DNA of 64,000 bases from UKL13-2 sp044229235 (GCA_044229235.1 JBGATH010000022.1:1-64000); one strand, 5' to 3'; positions 48,799 to 57,799 are shown, numbered from the stretch's first letter. Notes: generated by a model from the letters alone, not told the origin. Numbers and translations: made by a program.

Positions 48799-49584
48799 CT
48801 ATGCTGCTGGCCGACGCGCCGTCAGGATCAGGCTCCATGGCTCGCGCCAGAAGATGCCGTGCTCGAACACCGGGTCGCGATGTACCACCACGTCGACGAA
48901 GCCCGCCTGTACAAAATTGCGCCACAGCGCGTCGAGCGAGAACAGGCGGAACTCCAGTGTCATGCCCTCCCCGCCATGAAACACGAGGTTGCTGAAGCGT
49001 TCGACCACGCCTGCCGCCGTGGTGTTTTCCAGTACCCAGTTGCCATCCTCCTGACGAACGGAGAATTCGTGCAGCGACGGGTAGTGTTCGCGTGTTTCGG
49101 CTTCCAGGCTGAAGGGCACCGAGAATACCACCACGCCGCCGGGCTTGAGGATCCGAAACAGATTGTCGAACGCGGGTTGGATGGGTGGAGCCACATGCTC
49201 GAACACATCTGTTGAAATCACGAAGTCATAGCGGCATACATGTTCCGGTCCGGGACGGGTGATATCGAGCAGCGGTTCGGCGTGATAGTAGGTGTTGGTG
49301 TAGTCGAAGGTCTTTTCGAGCCAGCGGGCGTAACAGACGGCATCGCTCATGCCGAGGCCGCGAATGCGCTTGTCCGCCGGCAGGTCGCGCAGCACGCGGA
49401 TCTGGCCGAACATCACGCGCGTCAGTGCCGCCAACACGCCGCGATAGCGAATGTTCGTACCGCACGTTGAGCAGGGCGCGCCCTCGCGATGCATCTCGGG
49501 CGCCTGGCACCAATCGTCGGCGCCGCACACGTTACAGGTGTAGTACAGCGCCCCCGGCTGTTTCGCCGGCAACATTGCGCTCAT
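48799..49584 (-). CDS. SAM-dependent methyltransferase with N-terminal zinc ribbon
   Basis: From ATG 49584 the product is 261 residues. The N-terminus has a Cys4 zinc-ribbon-like pattern (CNVCGADDWC, CSTCGTNIRYRG). The class I methyltransferase core includes YDFVISTDVFEHVAPP and LKPGGVVVFSVPF. The GxG motif is atypical (RGLGMSDA). It follows the serine hydrolase by 28 bp as the last gene of the long minus-strand array. The substrate is unknown and a link to wall catabolism is not obvious. Confidence 0.8.
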   Translation of the reverse strand: MSAMLPAKQPGALYYTCNVCGADDWCQAPEMHREGAPCSTCGTNIRYRGVLAALTRVMFGQIRVLRDLPADKRIRGLGMSDAVCYARWLEKTFDYTNTYYHAEPLLDITRPGPEHVCRYDFVISTDVFEHVAPPIQPAFDNLFRILKPGGVVVFSVPFSLEAETREHYPSLHEFSVRQEDGNWVLENTTAAGVVERFSNLVFHGGEGMTLEFRLFSLDALWRNFVQAGFVDVVVHRDPVFEHGIFWREPWSLILTARRPAA

Positions 49585-49612
49585 CGACACGTTGCCGTTC
49601 CGCGGTGGCGCA

Positions 49613-50992
49613 TCAGCGGACCTGCTGCAGAATCGCCCGGCGGTACAACGCCGTGAGGATCTGTTCCTCATGCCGGTACATGGCCGAGTACGCGCCAGGA
49701 TAGGTTTCCGGATCAAAGCCCGGGCCACCGGTGAGAAAGATCAAGCCGGTTTTCGTGGCGCGATCGAACGCCATGATTGAGGTGAGTCCCCAGGCATCGC
49801 CCATGTGTCCGGACGCCTTGAAACCACCTTGCTCCACCAGCCGGTCGCCGCGGTTCGGACCGGTGAGGTCGAGGAAGTGCTGCACGCCCAGGCCCCAGGC
49901 GTTCATGCGATCGGCGTGCGTGCCGTAGCCGGCCTCACCGTTGCTGTCGCCGTTCCTGCCCTTGCCGTCGTGTCGCCATTGCATGGACAGCATCTGCTCA
50001 ATGCTGTCGCGCTTGAGCATGGTCTTGCCTTCATGCTGCCCGCCGTTTATCAGCATGAGCATCACCGCCGCCAATCCCGCTGCGCTGAGGCGGCAGTTGC
50101 CCTGCGGGCCGAACAGGGTGCCGTTGGTGCCCGGCACATAGTCCGGCAGTGCGCGCGGCGCCGGCGATTCCTGCCGGTAGTCATCCACCTGCACCACCCA
50201 CGGACCCTTGACGTTCCAGATTTCCTTGCCGTTGAGCTCGGTGCGTTTGCGATACAGCGTGGCGACATTGGCCAGATCCTGTGTGGACATATCCGCGGGG
50301 TGATAGCCGCCCTTGAGGCCCATCGGGTCCAGCACCAGCCGGCGCATCAGCCGGTCAAAGCGCTCATTGGTCACGCGTTCCATGATGGTGCCGATGACGC
50401 CCCACGGGAAATTGGCGTACTGGAAATAGGCGCCCGGCTTTGCATTCGACGCCCACATCTCGCCCTTGCCGTAGAGCTTGCCGCCCGGCACCAGCACATC
50501 CTTCAGGTTCACGCCGAGTTTTGCTTCCCAGTAGTAGCCGCCATCGTCGCGCAGCGAGGAGGTGTGGCTCATCATCATGCGCAAGGTAATCGGCACGTCG
50601 GGAAAATGCGGATTGCGCAGCTTGTAGCCGAGGTAATCGCTGACATCGGCATCCAGCGACAGCTTGCCGTCTTCCACCAGCTTCATCACGCCCAGCGCGG
50701 TGATGAGCTTGGAGATGGAGGCAATGCGATACATGCTGTTGGCATCTGCCGGCTTGCTGTTGGCGGGATTGGCGAGGTCGATCGATTTGTGGCCGAACTG
50801 CTGGTGATAGACCACCTTGCCGTCCTTCATGGCCAATACCGAGAGGCTGGCCAGCGGATGCGTGGGGCTTTCCACCACCGCGCGCAACTCGGCATCAAGT
50901 TTGCTTTTGGCGGACGCCGGCAGCGGCCCGGCAGCCAGCAGGCTGCTGCTCATGAGGGATGCTCCCAGCAGGATGGAAAGAGTGGTTTTCAT
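49613..50992 (-). CDS. Serine hydrolase of the beta-lactamase/DD-peptidase class C family
   Basis: The 459-residue protein has a signal peptide (LSILLGASLMSSSLLAAG). The motifs are S92-I-S-K95 (RIASISKLITALGVM), YAN (YFQYANFPWGV) and a C-terminal HMG in place of KTG (KASGHMGDAWG). Members are periplasmic esterases or D-amino-acid peptidases more often than true beta-lactamases. It overlaps the amidase gene by 4 bp, so a role on wall peptides is likely. Confidence 0.85.
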   Translation of the reverse strand: MKTTLSILLGASLMSSSLLAAGPLPASAKSKLDAELRAVVESPTHPLASLSVLAMKDGKVVYHQQFGHKSIDLANPANSKPADANSMYRIASISKLITALGVMKLVEDGKLSLDADVSDYLGYKLRNPHFPDVPITLRMMMSHTSSLRDDGGYYWEAKLGVNLKDVLVPGGKLYGKGEMWASNAKPGAYFQYANFPWGVIGTIMERVTNERFDRLMRRLVLDPMGLKGGYHPADMSTQDLANVATLYRKRTELNGKEIWNVKGPWVVQVDDYRQESPAPRALPDYVPGTNGTLFGPQGNCRLSAAGLAAVMLMLINGGQHEGKTMLKRDSIEQMLSMQWRHDGKGRNGDSNGEAGYGTHADRMNAWGLGVQHFLDLTGPNRGDRLVEQGGFKASGHMGDAWGLTSIMAFDRATKTGLIFLTGGPGFDPETYPGAYSAMYRHEEQILTALYRRAILQQVR

Positions 50993-51813
50993 GGCGCGGC
51001 GGACTTGGCGACCTGCGGGGCCGGCTGCCTCAGCATGCCCAGCGGATTGGCCACGATGACGTCGAGCAGCGCGGCCGTCTCGGCATCCATTTCGCCGTCA
51101 AACTTCGCCGGACGGTATTTCATCTGGAACGCGCCGATGACCGACTTGGTGACTTCATCGTATTCGCCGTTGCGCGGCACGGCGAACCCGTGTTTCTCCA
51201 GCATCACCTGGAACCACTCCACATCGGGCAGTTCCTGTTCATAGACCAGTCGGCGCTGCGCAACCAGGGACTCATCGGGCCACACGATCAGGCCTTCCTC
51301 GGCAAAACGCTTCCACGGAAAACGCGGGCCCGGGTCGGTCTTGCGCGTCGGCGCGATATCGCTATGCCCCAGCACGCGGTCGGGCCGGATGTTGTGTTCC
51401 TTGATGACTTTTTTCGACAGCGCGATCACTGCATCCATCTGCGCCTGCGGATAGTCGGGCCAGACGCGACCCTGCGGGGTGTTGATGTAACCGAGACCGA
51501 CAATCTCGATGCCCACCGAGGCCGCATTCAAGGCCGAGCTGCCCTTCCAGTAGCTGACACCGGCGTGATACGAACGCCGGTTCTCATCCACCAGCTGGTA
51601 AATCGTCGGCGGCTCGTCGTTGACCAAGTAATGGCTGCTGACCGGCCCGTCCACCAGCGTTTTGAGGGAACCCGTGAAAGGCCCGGCGGTGTAATGCAGG
51701 ATCAGGAACTGTACCCGGCTGTCCTGGCTTTTGGCCGTATAAGTACGATCGATGTAGGGGGTGGCGCAGCCGGCGAGCATCAGCACGGTAGCCACCATCA
51801 GCAGCTTCTTCAT
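50989..51813 (-). CDS. amiD: N-acetylmuramoyl-L-alanine amidase lipoprotein (AmiD-like)
   Basis: The 274-residue protein has a lipobox (LMLAGC, Cys16). The amidase_2 domain zinc residues are H40 (LILHYT), a His in LGHSDIAPTRKTDPG and the Asp of TDPG; YHAGVSYW is the other typical segment. A C-terminal peptidoglycan-binding domain follows (LEKHGFAVPRNGEYD). E. coli AmiD is an outer-membrane lipoprotein that strips peptides from MurNAc and anhydro-MurNAc. It overlaps the kinase gene by 4 bp (ATGA) and would generate bare glycans for the DigH-like enzyme. Confidence 0.92.
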   Translation of the reverse strand: MKKLLMVATVLMLAGCATPYIDRTYTAKSQDSRVQFLILHYTAGPFTGSLKTLVDGPVSSHYLVNDEPPTIYQLVDENRRSYHAGVSYWKGSSALNAASVGIEIVGLGYINTPQGRVWPDYPQAQMDAVIALSKKVIKEHNIRPDRVLGHSDIAPTRKTDPGPRFPWKRFAEEGLIVWPDESLVAQRRLVYEQELPDVEWFQVMLEKHGFAVPRNGEYDEVTKSVIGAFQMKYRPAKFDGEMDAETAALLDVIVANPLGMLRQPAPQVAKSAAP

Positions 51814-52736
51814 CTCACAACTCCCGGGGAAACATGTTTTGCGGCAAGCCGTGCCGCGGCATGGTGGGCATCGCTGACGCGCAGTTGCAGGTCAGCAGCC
51901 GGCGGCAAGGCGGCGCGCATGCTGTCGAGGATGCTGGCGTGCAGCGTGGCCGCGCGACCCGACAGGGCGATCGGACGCACGCCAAAGCGGGAGGTCAGCG
52001 CGGCGGCGAGGCGCGCCAGTTCTCTTCCGGCCGCGGCAAGAATGTCGCGCGCTACCGGATCGGTCCCGGCGGTGGCGCCCACAGCAAGGGCCAGCTTGCC
52101 GATGTCGCCGCGTTCACCGGCGTACACGAAGCGGCGCGTGAACGACCAGTCGCTGCCACCGATACGTTTGAAAATTTCCACCGCCATCGGCGACTCCTGC
52201 CATGCGCCCGGGCGTTCGTCTTCGCCGCGCCAGATGTGCCGCAATGCTTCACGCGCGATCCAGAAGCCGCCGCCGGCATCATCCAGCATCACGCCGCGCC
52301 CGCCGGCACGATGCAGGGCGCCGTCCGTGTCGATGAACGCGGCGATGGAACCGGTGCCCGCATAGACCACGTAGCCCTCGCCCGGCCGGAACAGGTCGAA
52401 GCAGGCAATCTCGATATCGCTTTTCATCGACACCGCATCCGCGCTGATCGCGAGCGGCGCGGCGATCATCTCGGCGAGCACGCGCGCCGTGCCGTCGACG
52501 CCGGTGAATCCGGCACATACGGCCCGCGGCCGGCCATGCGCCAATACCGTTTGCGCCAGCGCGGCCAGCGCCTCCCGCAATTGCTGCCGGCCGGCATCGC
52601 TGTTGAGCAGCAGCCCGGTCATGCCGGCCACGCTGCCCTCGGCGGCGATGTTGCCCGCAGCATCAGCCAGCGCCCAGCGTGTCTGTGTGCCGCCGGCGTC
52701 CACACCCAGCCCGGGTGTCGCGATCGCCGCGTTCAT
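51810..52736 (-). CDS. BadF/BadG-family amino-sugar kinase (GlcNAc/MurNAc kinase candidate)
   Basis: The 308-residue ASKHA-fold kinase has phosphate motifs DAGGTQTRWAL (about 13) and YAGTGSIAAF (about 125), with GGRGVMLDDAGGGFWIA. The family includes human NAGK and Clostridium MurK, which phosphorylates both GlcNAc and MurNAc. With MurQ and NagA in the same array and no AnmK or PTS transporter in view, it is the likely source of MurNAc-6-P and GlcNAc-6-P. ATGA overlaps join it to both neighbours. Confidence 0.85.
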   Translation of the reverse strand: MNAAIATPGLGVDAGGTQTRWALADAAGNIAAEGSVAGMTGLLLNSDAGRQQLREALAALAQTVLAHGRPRAVCAGFTGVDGTARVLAEMIAAPLAISADAVSMKSDIEIACFDLFRPGEGYVVYAGTGSIAAFIDTDGALHRAGGRGVMLDDAGGGFWIAREALRHIWRGEDERPGAWQESPMAVEIFKRIGGSDWSFTRRFVYAGERGDIGKLALAVGATAGTDPVARDILAAAGRELARLAAALTSRFGVRPIALSGRAATLHASILDSMRAALPPAADLQLRVSDAHHAAARLAAKHVSPGVVR

Positions 52737-54364
52737 GGCAAGCCTGCGCCCTGCGCGCCGTAGTTCACCCGCACCCGCGGGCTTTCGTTGCCGTTGCGAT
52801 CGAGCGCGCTCAGCACGTAGGCACCGTCACCGCCGAGCGCCGACAGCGCCAGCCAGCGAACCGAACCGTTGGCGTCACGCTGCACCGGCTCCAGCCGCAG
52901 CTGCCAGCCGACGGCGGTGCGCGTCCAGACCGCAAACTGTGCCGGCAGATCACCGCCGCCCGGTGCCACCAGCACCACCGGCTTGCCGCTGGCCGGATCG
53001 GTCGCCCGGCGGACCAGCGGTGCGACTGCGCTCGCGCCCAGCCACGGCATCGCCGGCACCGCGGCGACGGACGGATAGGCGACCGCGCGCAACTGGTCGG
53101 CGATGCCCTTCCTGTTTTGCATCAGCGCGACCGCGCTGAAGTGAATGTGACCGCGCGCCTTGTCATCGCTGCTGGCGCGCGTTCGGGTCAGCCCGATCTG
53201 GTCGAGAATTTCCTGCGGCTCCCATGACTTGGCGGTGTCGCCCGGATTCGGGTTGGCGCCGTCGAGAATGCGGCTGGTGAAGATCCCCGCCCACACGTGC
53301 CGGCCCGCCGTGTTTTCACGCAGCCAGTAATCCTGCAGCACCGCGAACGCCTGTGCCTTCTGTTCGATCGGCCAGTAGAGCTGCGGCGCGAGGTAGTCCA
53401 TCCAGCCTTTGGCCAACCACAGTTCCACATCGGCGTAGAGCTTGTCGTACTGGCTGAAGCCGCTGATGCCGGCCGGGCGCGTGTCGGGCTTGCCCAGACC
53501 GAAGGGGCTGACGCCGAACTTCACCCACTGCTTTTCGCGCTTGATGCCGTTGTAAATTTTTTCGATCAGGTCGTTGACGTTCTGCCGCCGCCAGTCGGCG
53601 CGCGCCAGCTTGCCACCGGCCAGCAGATAGGTGCTCCAGGCGGGCTCGTCGGGAAAGTCCACCTCAGGCGCGTTTGGACCGCTGCCGTTCGTCACCGGGT
53701 ACGGATAGAAGTAATCATCGATGTGCACGCCATCGATATCGTAGCGTTTCACCACATCGAGGATGACGTTGAGCGTATGCTGCGCCGCAGCCGGCTCGCC
53801 CGGATCCATCCACTGGAAATTGCCGTAGGCCTTCACCAGCTTCGGCTGGCTGATGGACACATGGGTACGCGCGGCCGGGGATTTGGCCTGGTTGTGGCGC
53901 GCGCGATACGGGTTGAACCAGGCATGCAGTTCGATGCCGCGCTTGTGCGATTCCTCCACCCACACCTGCAGCGGATCATAGAACGGCTCCGGTGCCTTGC
54001 CCTGCGTGCCGGTGAGGTATTCCGACCACGGCTCGATATCGGATAAGTAGAGCGCGTCGGCGCTGGGTCGCACCTGGAAAATCAGCGCGTTCAGGTTCAG
54101 CGCTTTCGCGCGCTCGACGATGGCGATGATTTCCGCGCGCTGCTGCGCCGCGGTCAGGTCGCGCCGGCTGGGCCAGTCGATGTTGGCCACGGTTGCCACC
54201 CACGCGGCGCGAAATTCGCGCGGAATGGCAGGCGGGTCTTCCAGCGCAACGGCAGCGCCTTCGCCGCGCGGTGCCGGCGCGCCGCAGCCAGCCACGGTCA
54301 TGAGCAGCAACACCAGCGCCGCCAGCGGACCAGCAAGCGCCGTCTTCAAACCTTTACGAACCAT
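52733..54364 (-). CDS. DigH-like glycosyl hydrolase lipoprotein (GHL10/DUF187)
   Basis: From ATG 54364 the protein has 543 residues with a lipobox (LLMTVAGC). The GHL10 domain starts PREFRAAWVATVANIDWPS and includes LNALIFQVRPSADALY, GIELHAWFNPYRAR and the acidic site GVHIDDYFYPYP. About 100 extra residues at the C-terminus look like a fibronectin-type domain. E. coli DigH (YddW) cleaves peptidoglycan glycans that lack stem peptides. The start overlaps the nagX-like gene by 19 bp and the stop overlaps the kinase by 4 bp. Confidence 0.88.
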   Translation of the reverse strand: MVRKGLKTALAGPLAALVLLLMTVAGCGAPAPRGEGAAVALEDPPAIPREFRAAWVATVANIDWPSRRDLTAAQQRAEIIAIVERAKALNLNALIFQVRPSADALYLSDIEPWSEYLTGTQGKAPEPFYDPLQVWVEESHKRGIELHAWFNPYRARHNQAKSPAARTHVSISQPKLVKAYGNFQWMDPGEPAAAQHTLNVILDVVKRYDIDGVHIDDYFYPYPVTNGSGPNAPEVDFPDEPAWSTYLLAGGKLARADWRRQNVNDLIEKIYNGIKREKQWVKFGVSPFGLGKPDTRPAGISGFSQYDKLYADVELWLAKGWMDYLAPQLYWPIEQKAQAFAVLQDYWLRENTAGRHVWAGIFTSRILDGANPNPGDTAKSWEPQEILDQIGLTRTRASSDDKARGHIHFSAVALMQNRKGIADQLRAVAYPSVAAVPAMPWLGASAVAPLVRRATDPASGKPVVLVAPGGGDLPAQFAVWTRTAVGWQLRLEPVQRDANGSVRWLALSALGGDGAYVLSALDRNGNESPRVRVNYGAQGAGLP

Positions 54365-55503
54365 TGCTTTTTCCACATCCACCACGCGATTGCAAACATG
54401 CACAGGTTGAACAATACCGCGAACAGCAGCGAGGCATTCACGGCCGAGAGGGGCAGCGCCTTGAGCGGCACATACAACAGCGTTTTCAGCGCGACCGGCG
54501 GGCCATCGGCCTGGGCGAACTTGATGAAGCCCAGCATCTTGGCCACGAAGCCGGAGAAGGCAAAAATGAACAGCGCATTCATGCCGTAGATGGTGAACGG
54601 CAACAGCAGGCGCGATGCACGTTCACGCAGGCGCGCAGACGGGTTGGCATCGATCAGCCAGTAGAACGCGGCGAACACCAGCAGCGCCCAGCCGCACATG
54701 AACACGGCATACGAAGTGGACCAAAGGCTCTTGTTGATCGGCATGACCAGTACGTCGAGCATGGCGCCGACCCACAGGAACAGGAGACCCGCCAGCAACA
54801 TCCACACCGTCTTTACCGCTTTTTCATGGCTGGTCGCCAGCCAATGCCCCAGCAGCACGCCGAACAGCTGCGTGCAGAGCGCCGGCAGGGTACTGACCAC
54901 GCCTTCCGGATCCCAGGTCTTGGATTTCACCCAGAGGTGGCCGTCGAGCAGCCAGCGGTCGACGAAGGCGCCGAGGTCGCGGCCCGGTTCCAGCACACCG
55001 GCGGCGATGCGGCCCTGCACGTCCGGGACCGGGACAAACAGCATCAGCAGCGTGTAGGCCGCGAGCAGGCCGGCAATCCACAGGCACTGCTGGCGCCAGC
55101 TGAAATACACCACGATGGGCGCGGCCAGCATGGTGCATAGCGCAATGCGCTGCAACACGCCGGGAATGCGCACGGCGCCGAAATTGAAATTCGGGATCAG
55201 GTTGAGCGCGAAGCCGATGAGGAAAATGATCGCGGCGCGCTTGAACAACTGCACCAGCAGCGCCTGCCTGTCATCGCCCGCCTGCGCGCGGCGACCCAGC
55301 GACATCGTCATCGACACGCCGCAGATGAACAGGAAAAAAGGGAAGATCCAGTCAGTGAAGGTCCAGCCGTTCCACTCGGCATGGCCGAGTTGCGAATAAA
55401 TGCTGTTCCAGTCGCCGGGGTTGTTCACCAGCAGCATGACGGCAATGGTGAAGCCGCGGAAGGCGTCGAGCGAAACCAGTCGTGAAGCAGGCGTGCTGCT
55501 CAT
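54346..55503 (-). CDS. nagX: NagX-like membrane acyltransferase (HGSNAT/DUF5009 family)
   Basis: From ATG 55503 the product is 385 residues with about ten membrane segments. It begins TPASRLVSLDAFRGFTIAVM and continues FFLFICGVSMTMSLGRRAQ, hallmarks of the family related to heparan-alpha-glucosaminide N-acetyltransferase. The open frame extends to 55554 only because a REP-like palindrome is readable. nagX genes accompany GlcNAc catabolism in xanthomonads. It may re-acetylate periplasmic glucosamine using cytoplasmic acetyl-CoA; that is inference. Confidence 0.87.
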   Translation of the reverse strand: MSSTPASRLVSLDAFRGFTIAVMLLVNNPGDWNSIYSQLGHAEWNGWTFTDWIFPFFLFICGVSMTMSLGRRAQAGDDRQALLVQLFKRAAIIFLIGFALNLIPNFNFGAVRIPGVLQRIALCTMLAAPIVVYFSWRQQCLWIAGLLAAYTLLMLFVPVPDVQGRIAAGVLEPGRDLGAFVDRWLLDGHLWVKSKTWDPEGVVSTLPALCTQLFGVLLGHWLATSHEKAVKTVWMLLAGLLFLWVGAMLDVLVMPINKSLWSTSYAVFMCGWALLVFAAFYWLIDANPSARLRERASRLLLPFTIYGMNALFIFAFSGFVAKMLGFIKFAQADGPPVALKTLLYVPLKALPLSAVNASLLFAVLFNLCMFAIAWWMWKKQWFVKV

Positions 55504-55522
55504 TGCTGCGCACCCGGGTGCC

Positions 55523-55589
55523 AAACTCCAGCAATGGCGCGGCTCTTCAGGCATTTTTGCCCTGGAAGGCGCGCCAGTGCTGGAGTTTT
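55523..55589. repeat. REP-like palindrome, copy 7 (inside the amino-sugar operon)
   Basis: The arms AAACTCCAGCAATGGCGCGG and GCGCGCCAGTGCTGGAGTTTT surround CAGGCATTTTTGCCCTG. It lies between the AmpG-like gene (stop 5 bp away) and nagX, in the middle of the array, where it may stabilise upstream mRNA or reduce downstream expression. Confidence 0.87.
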
Positions 55590-55593
55590 GTCA

Positions 55594-56880
55594 CTAGCTT
55601 GCACTGGCGACTTTCTTGCCAAACGCCGGATCGATCTTCAGGAACAGGGTGACGATGACCGACGGCACGCAGCAGATGCACACCCACACGAAGAAGTGCG
55701 GGTAGCCGAGCTGGGTCTGGATCCAGCCGCTCACCATGCCCGGCAGCATCATGCCCAGCGCCATGAAGCCGGTGCAGATGGCATAGTGCGCGGTCTTGTG
55801 CGGCCCTTCCGAGACCATGATCATGAACAGCAGGTACGCGGCGAAGCCGAAGCCGTAGCCGAACTGCTCCACCGCAATCGCCGTGGCGATGATGACGGTG
55901 TCGGTCGGCAGCGTGTAGGCCAGGTACACAAACACCAGATTGGGAACGTGCACCGCAAGCAACATGGGCCAGATCCATTTGCGCAGACCGCCGATGGAAA
56001 TCGCCACACCACCGACGATGCCGCCCAGGGTCAAGGCACCGACACCGATGGTGCCGTACACCAGCCCGACCTGCTTGTTTGTCAGTCCCAGTCCACCCTT
56101 GTCGATGCCGTCGAGCAGGAACGGCGCCACCAACTTCAGCGCCTGCGCCTCGCCAAAGCGAAACAGCAACAGGAATGCCAGCACCAGCAGGATGTCCTTG
56201 CGCTGGAAATAGGAAGCGAAGGTCTCGACGAAGCCTTCGACCACATTGCTGCCCTTGGCGGTCGGCTGGTCGCTGTCCGGTCGCGGCAGCACCCACTGGT
56301 GATACACGCACATCACCACGAACATCGCCGCCAGCACAAAGAACACGATGCTCCAGGCCAGCTTGATGTCGCCGCTGCGTTCCCCGAGCTGTCCGGCGAG
56401 ATACACCAGCCCGCCCTGCCCGGCAATCATGGCGATGCGGTAGAAGGTGCTGCGCACGCCGACAAAGGCCGCCTGGGCGTGCGTCGGCAGTGCCAGCATG
56501 TAGAAGCCGTCGGCCGCGATATCGTGCGTGGCCGAACTGAAGGCCATCAGCCAGAACACCGCCAGCGTGACCTGGAAAAACGCCGGCCCAGGGATGGTCA
56601 GGGCCACCGACGCCAGCGCCGCGCCGATCAACAGCTGCAGCGTAACGATCCAGAAACGCTTGGTGCGAAACATGTCCACCAGCGGCGACCACAGCGGCTT
56701 GATCACCCAGGGCAGGTAAAGCCAGCTGGTGTAGAGCGCGATGTCGGTATTGGAGACGCCGAGGTTTTTGTACATGATGACCGACAGCGTCATCACCACC
56801 ACGTAGGGAATGCCCTGGCCGAAGTACAGCGACGGGATCCACCACCAGGCGCTGCGCGTTTTTTCGATCGGGGACTGCAT
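55594..56880 (-). CDS. ampG: AmpG-like MFS permease for muropeptides or amino sugars
   Basis: The 428-residue protein has about 12 membrane segments. It begins WWWIPSLYFGQGIPYVVVM and contains LPWVIKPLWSPLVD and ATHDIAADGFYM, the signature of the AmpG family (anhydro-muropeptide permeases). It would import disaccharides or freed amino sugars through the inner membrane by proton symport. It is 6 bp downstream of murQ. Whether it takes up anhydro-muropeptides or the sugars cannot be told from sequence. Confidence 0.87.
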   Translation of the reverse strand: MQSPIEKTRSAWWWIPSLYFGQGIPYVVVMTLSVIMYKNLGVSNTDIALYTSWLYLPWVIKPLWSPLVDMFRTKRFWIVTLQLLIGAALASVALTIPGPAFFQVTLAVFWLMAFSSATHDIAADGFYMLALPTHAQAAFVGVRSTFYRIAMIAGQGGLVYLAGQLGERSGDIKLAWSIVFFVLAAMFVVMCVYHQWVLPRPDSDQPTAKGSNVVEGFVETFASYFQRKDILLVLAFLLLFRFGEAQALKLVAPFLLDGIDKGGLGLTNKQVGLVYGTIGVGALTLGGIVGGVAISIGGLRKWIWPMLLAVHVPNLVFVYLAYTLPTDTVIIATAIAVEQFGYGFGFAAYLLFMIMVSEGPHKTAHYAICTGFMALGMMLPGMVSGWIQTQLGYPHFFVWVCICCVPSVIVTLFLKIDPAFGKKVASAS

Positions 56881-56886
56881 GGGCAG

Positions 56887-57789
56887 CTAGGCCGCGAGGG
56901 CAGCGCGCACGCTGCCCTTGTGTGCGTCCAGCCGCTGCCGCGCTTCGTCAACCGTGATCTGGCGCGAGATGGCGACGATGGCGACCTTGACGTGATGCCC
57001 GCAGGCTTCCAGGGTGGTGCGCGCCGTGGTTTCGTCCGCACCGGTGGCCAGTGCAGTGAGGCGGATGGTGCGGCGGATCAGCTTGGCGTTGGTCGGCTTC
57101 ACATCCACCATCAGGTTGCCGTACACCTTGTTCAGGCGCACCATCAGCGCGCTGGAAAAAGTGTTGAGCGTGATCTTCTGCGCGGTGCCGGCCTTGAGGC
57201 GGGTGCTGCCGGAGATGAGTTCGCTGCCGGTATCGATGGTGATGGCGAATTCGGTCTCGCGGGTGACGGGCGCACCAGGATTGTTGGCGATGCCGACGGT
57301 CAGCGCCCCGGCGCCGCGCGCCGCGGCCAGGGCACCCATCACATAGGGAGTGGCTCCGGAAGCCGCCAGCAGCAGCACCACGTCGTTCGGCCCGACCTCG
57401 GCGCCGAGGATATCGGCTGCCCCTTGTTCGCCGTTGTCTTCCGCGCCCTCGATCGCCTCATGCACGGCGCGCATGCCGCCGGCCAACAATGCCACCACGC
57501 GATCCTTGGGCCAGGAAAACGTGGGATAGAGCTCGACACTGTCGAGCAGGCCCAGCCGGCCCGAGGTACCGGCACCGACGTAGACCAGGCGTCCGCCGGC
57601 CTCGATGCGCGGCACGGCCGCGGCAACCGCTGCTGCAATTTGCGGCACGGCCGCGCGCACCGCAGCAACGGCCTGTTGCTGATCTTCGACGAACGCGTCA
57701 ACCAGCTGCTCGACGCCATAGGTGTCGAGTTCGGGATGCTTGGCGCTGGGGGTCTCGGTGTTGAGCATGATCCTGGTCACTGACATCAC
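56887..57789 (-). CDS. murQ: N-acetylmuramic acid 6-phosphate etherase
   Basis: The 300-residue SIS-domain protein has YVGAGTSGRLGLLDSVELYPTF and AIEGAEDNGEQGA, the MurQ signature with the catalytic Glu region. It cleaves the lactyl ether of MurNAc-6-P to GlcNAc-6-P and D-lactate. Starts at GTG 57789, ATG 57786 or ATG 57768 are possible; the last has CAGGA upstream and gives the family-like MLNTET. It begins the second tight block of the array, about 110 bp after the SIS isomerase gene. Confidence 0.95.
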   Translation of the reverse strand: MMSVTRIMLNTETPSAKHPELDTYGVEQLVDAFVEDQQQAVAAVRAAVPQIAAAVAAAVPRIEAGGRLVYVGAGTSGRLGLLDSVELYPTFSWPKDRVVALLAGGMRAVHEAIEGAEDNGEQGAADILGAEVGPNDVVLLLAASGATPYVMGALAAARGAGALTVGIANNPGAPVTRETEFAITIDTGSELISGSTRLKAGTAQKITLNTFSSALMVRLNKVYGNLMVDVKPTNAKLIRRTIRLTALATGADETTARTTLEACGHHVKVAIVAISRQITVDEARQRLDAHKGSVRAALAA

Positions 57790-57799
57790 CCGCGCCTAA

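Noticed and set aside
49613..50992. Class C beta-lactamase conferring resistance
   Set aside because: The KTG motif is replaced by HMG and the gene is embedded in a wall-catabolic operon. A peptidase or esterase is more likely.
55503..55554. Seventeen-codon N-terminal extension of NagX
   Set aside because: The extension is encoded by palindrome copy 7 and its flank. The family start is at ATG 55503.
55534..57783. Long plus-strand open frame (749 codons) opposite the AmpG-like and murQ genes
   Set aside because: It is antisense to two well-supported genes, has a low-complexity His/Gln/Arg/Gly composition and resembles no family. It arises from GC-rich codon bias on the other strand.
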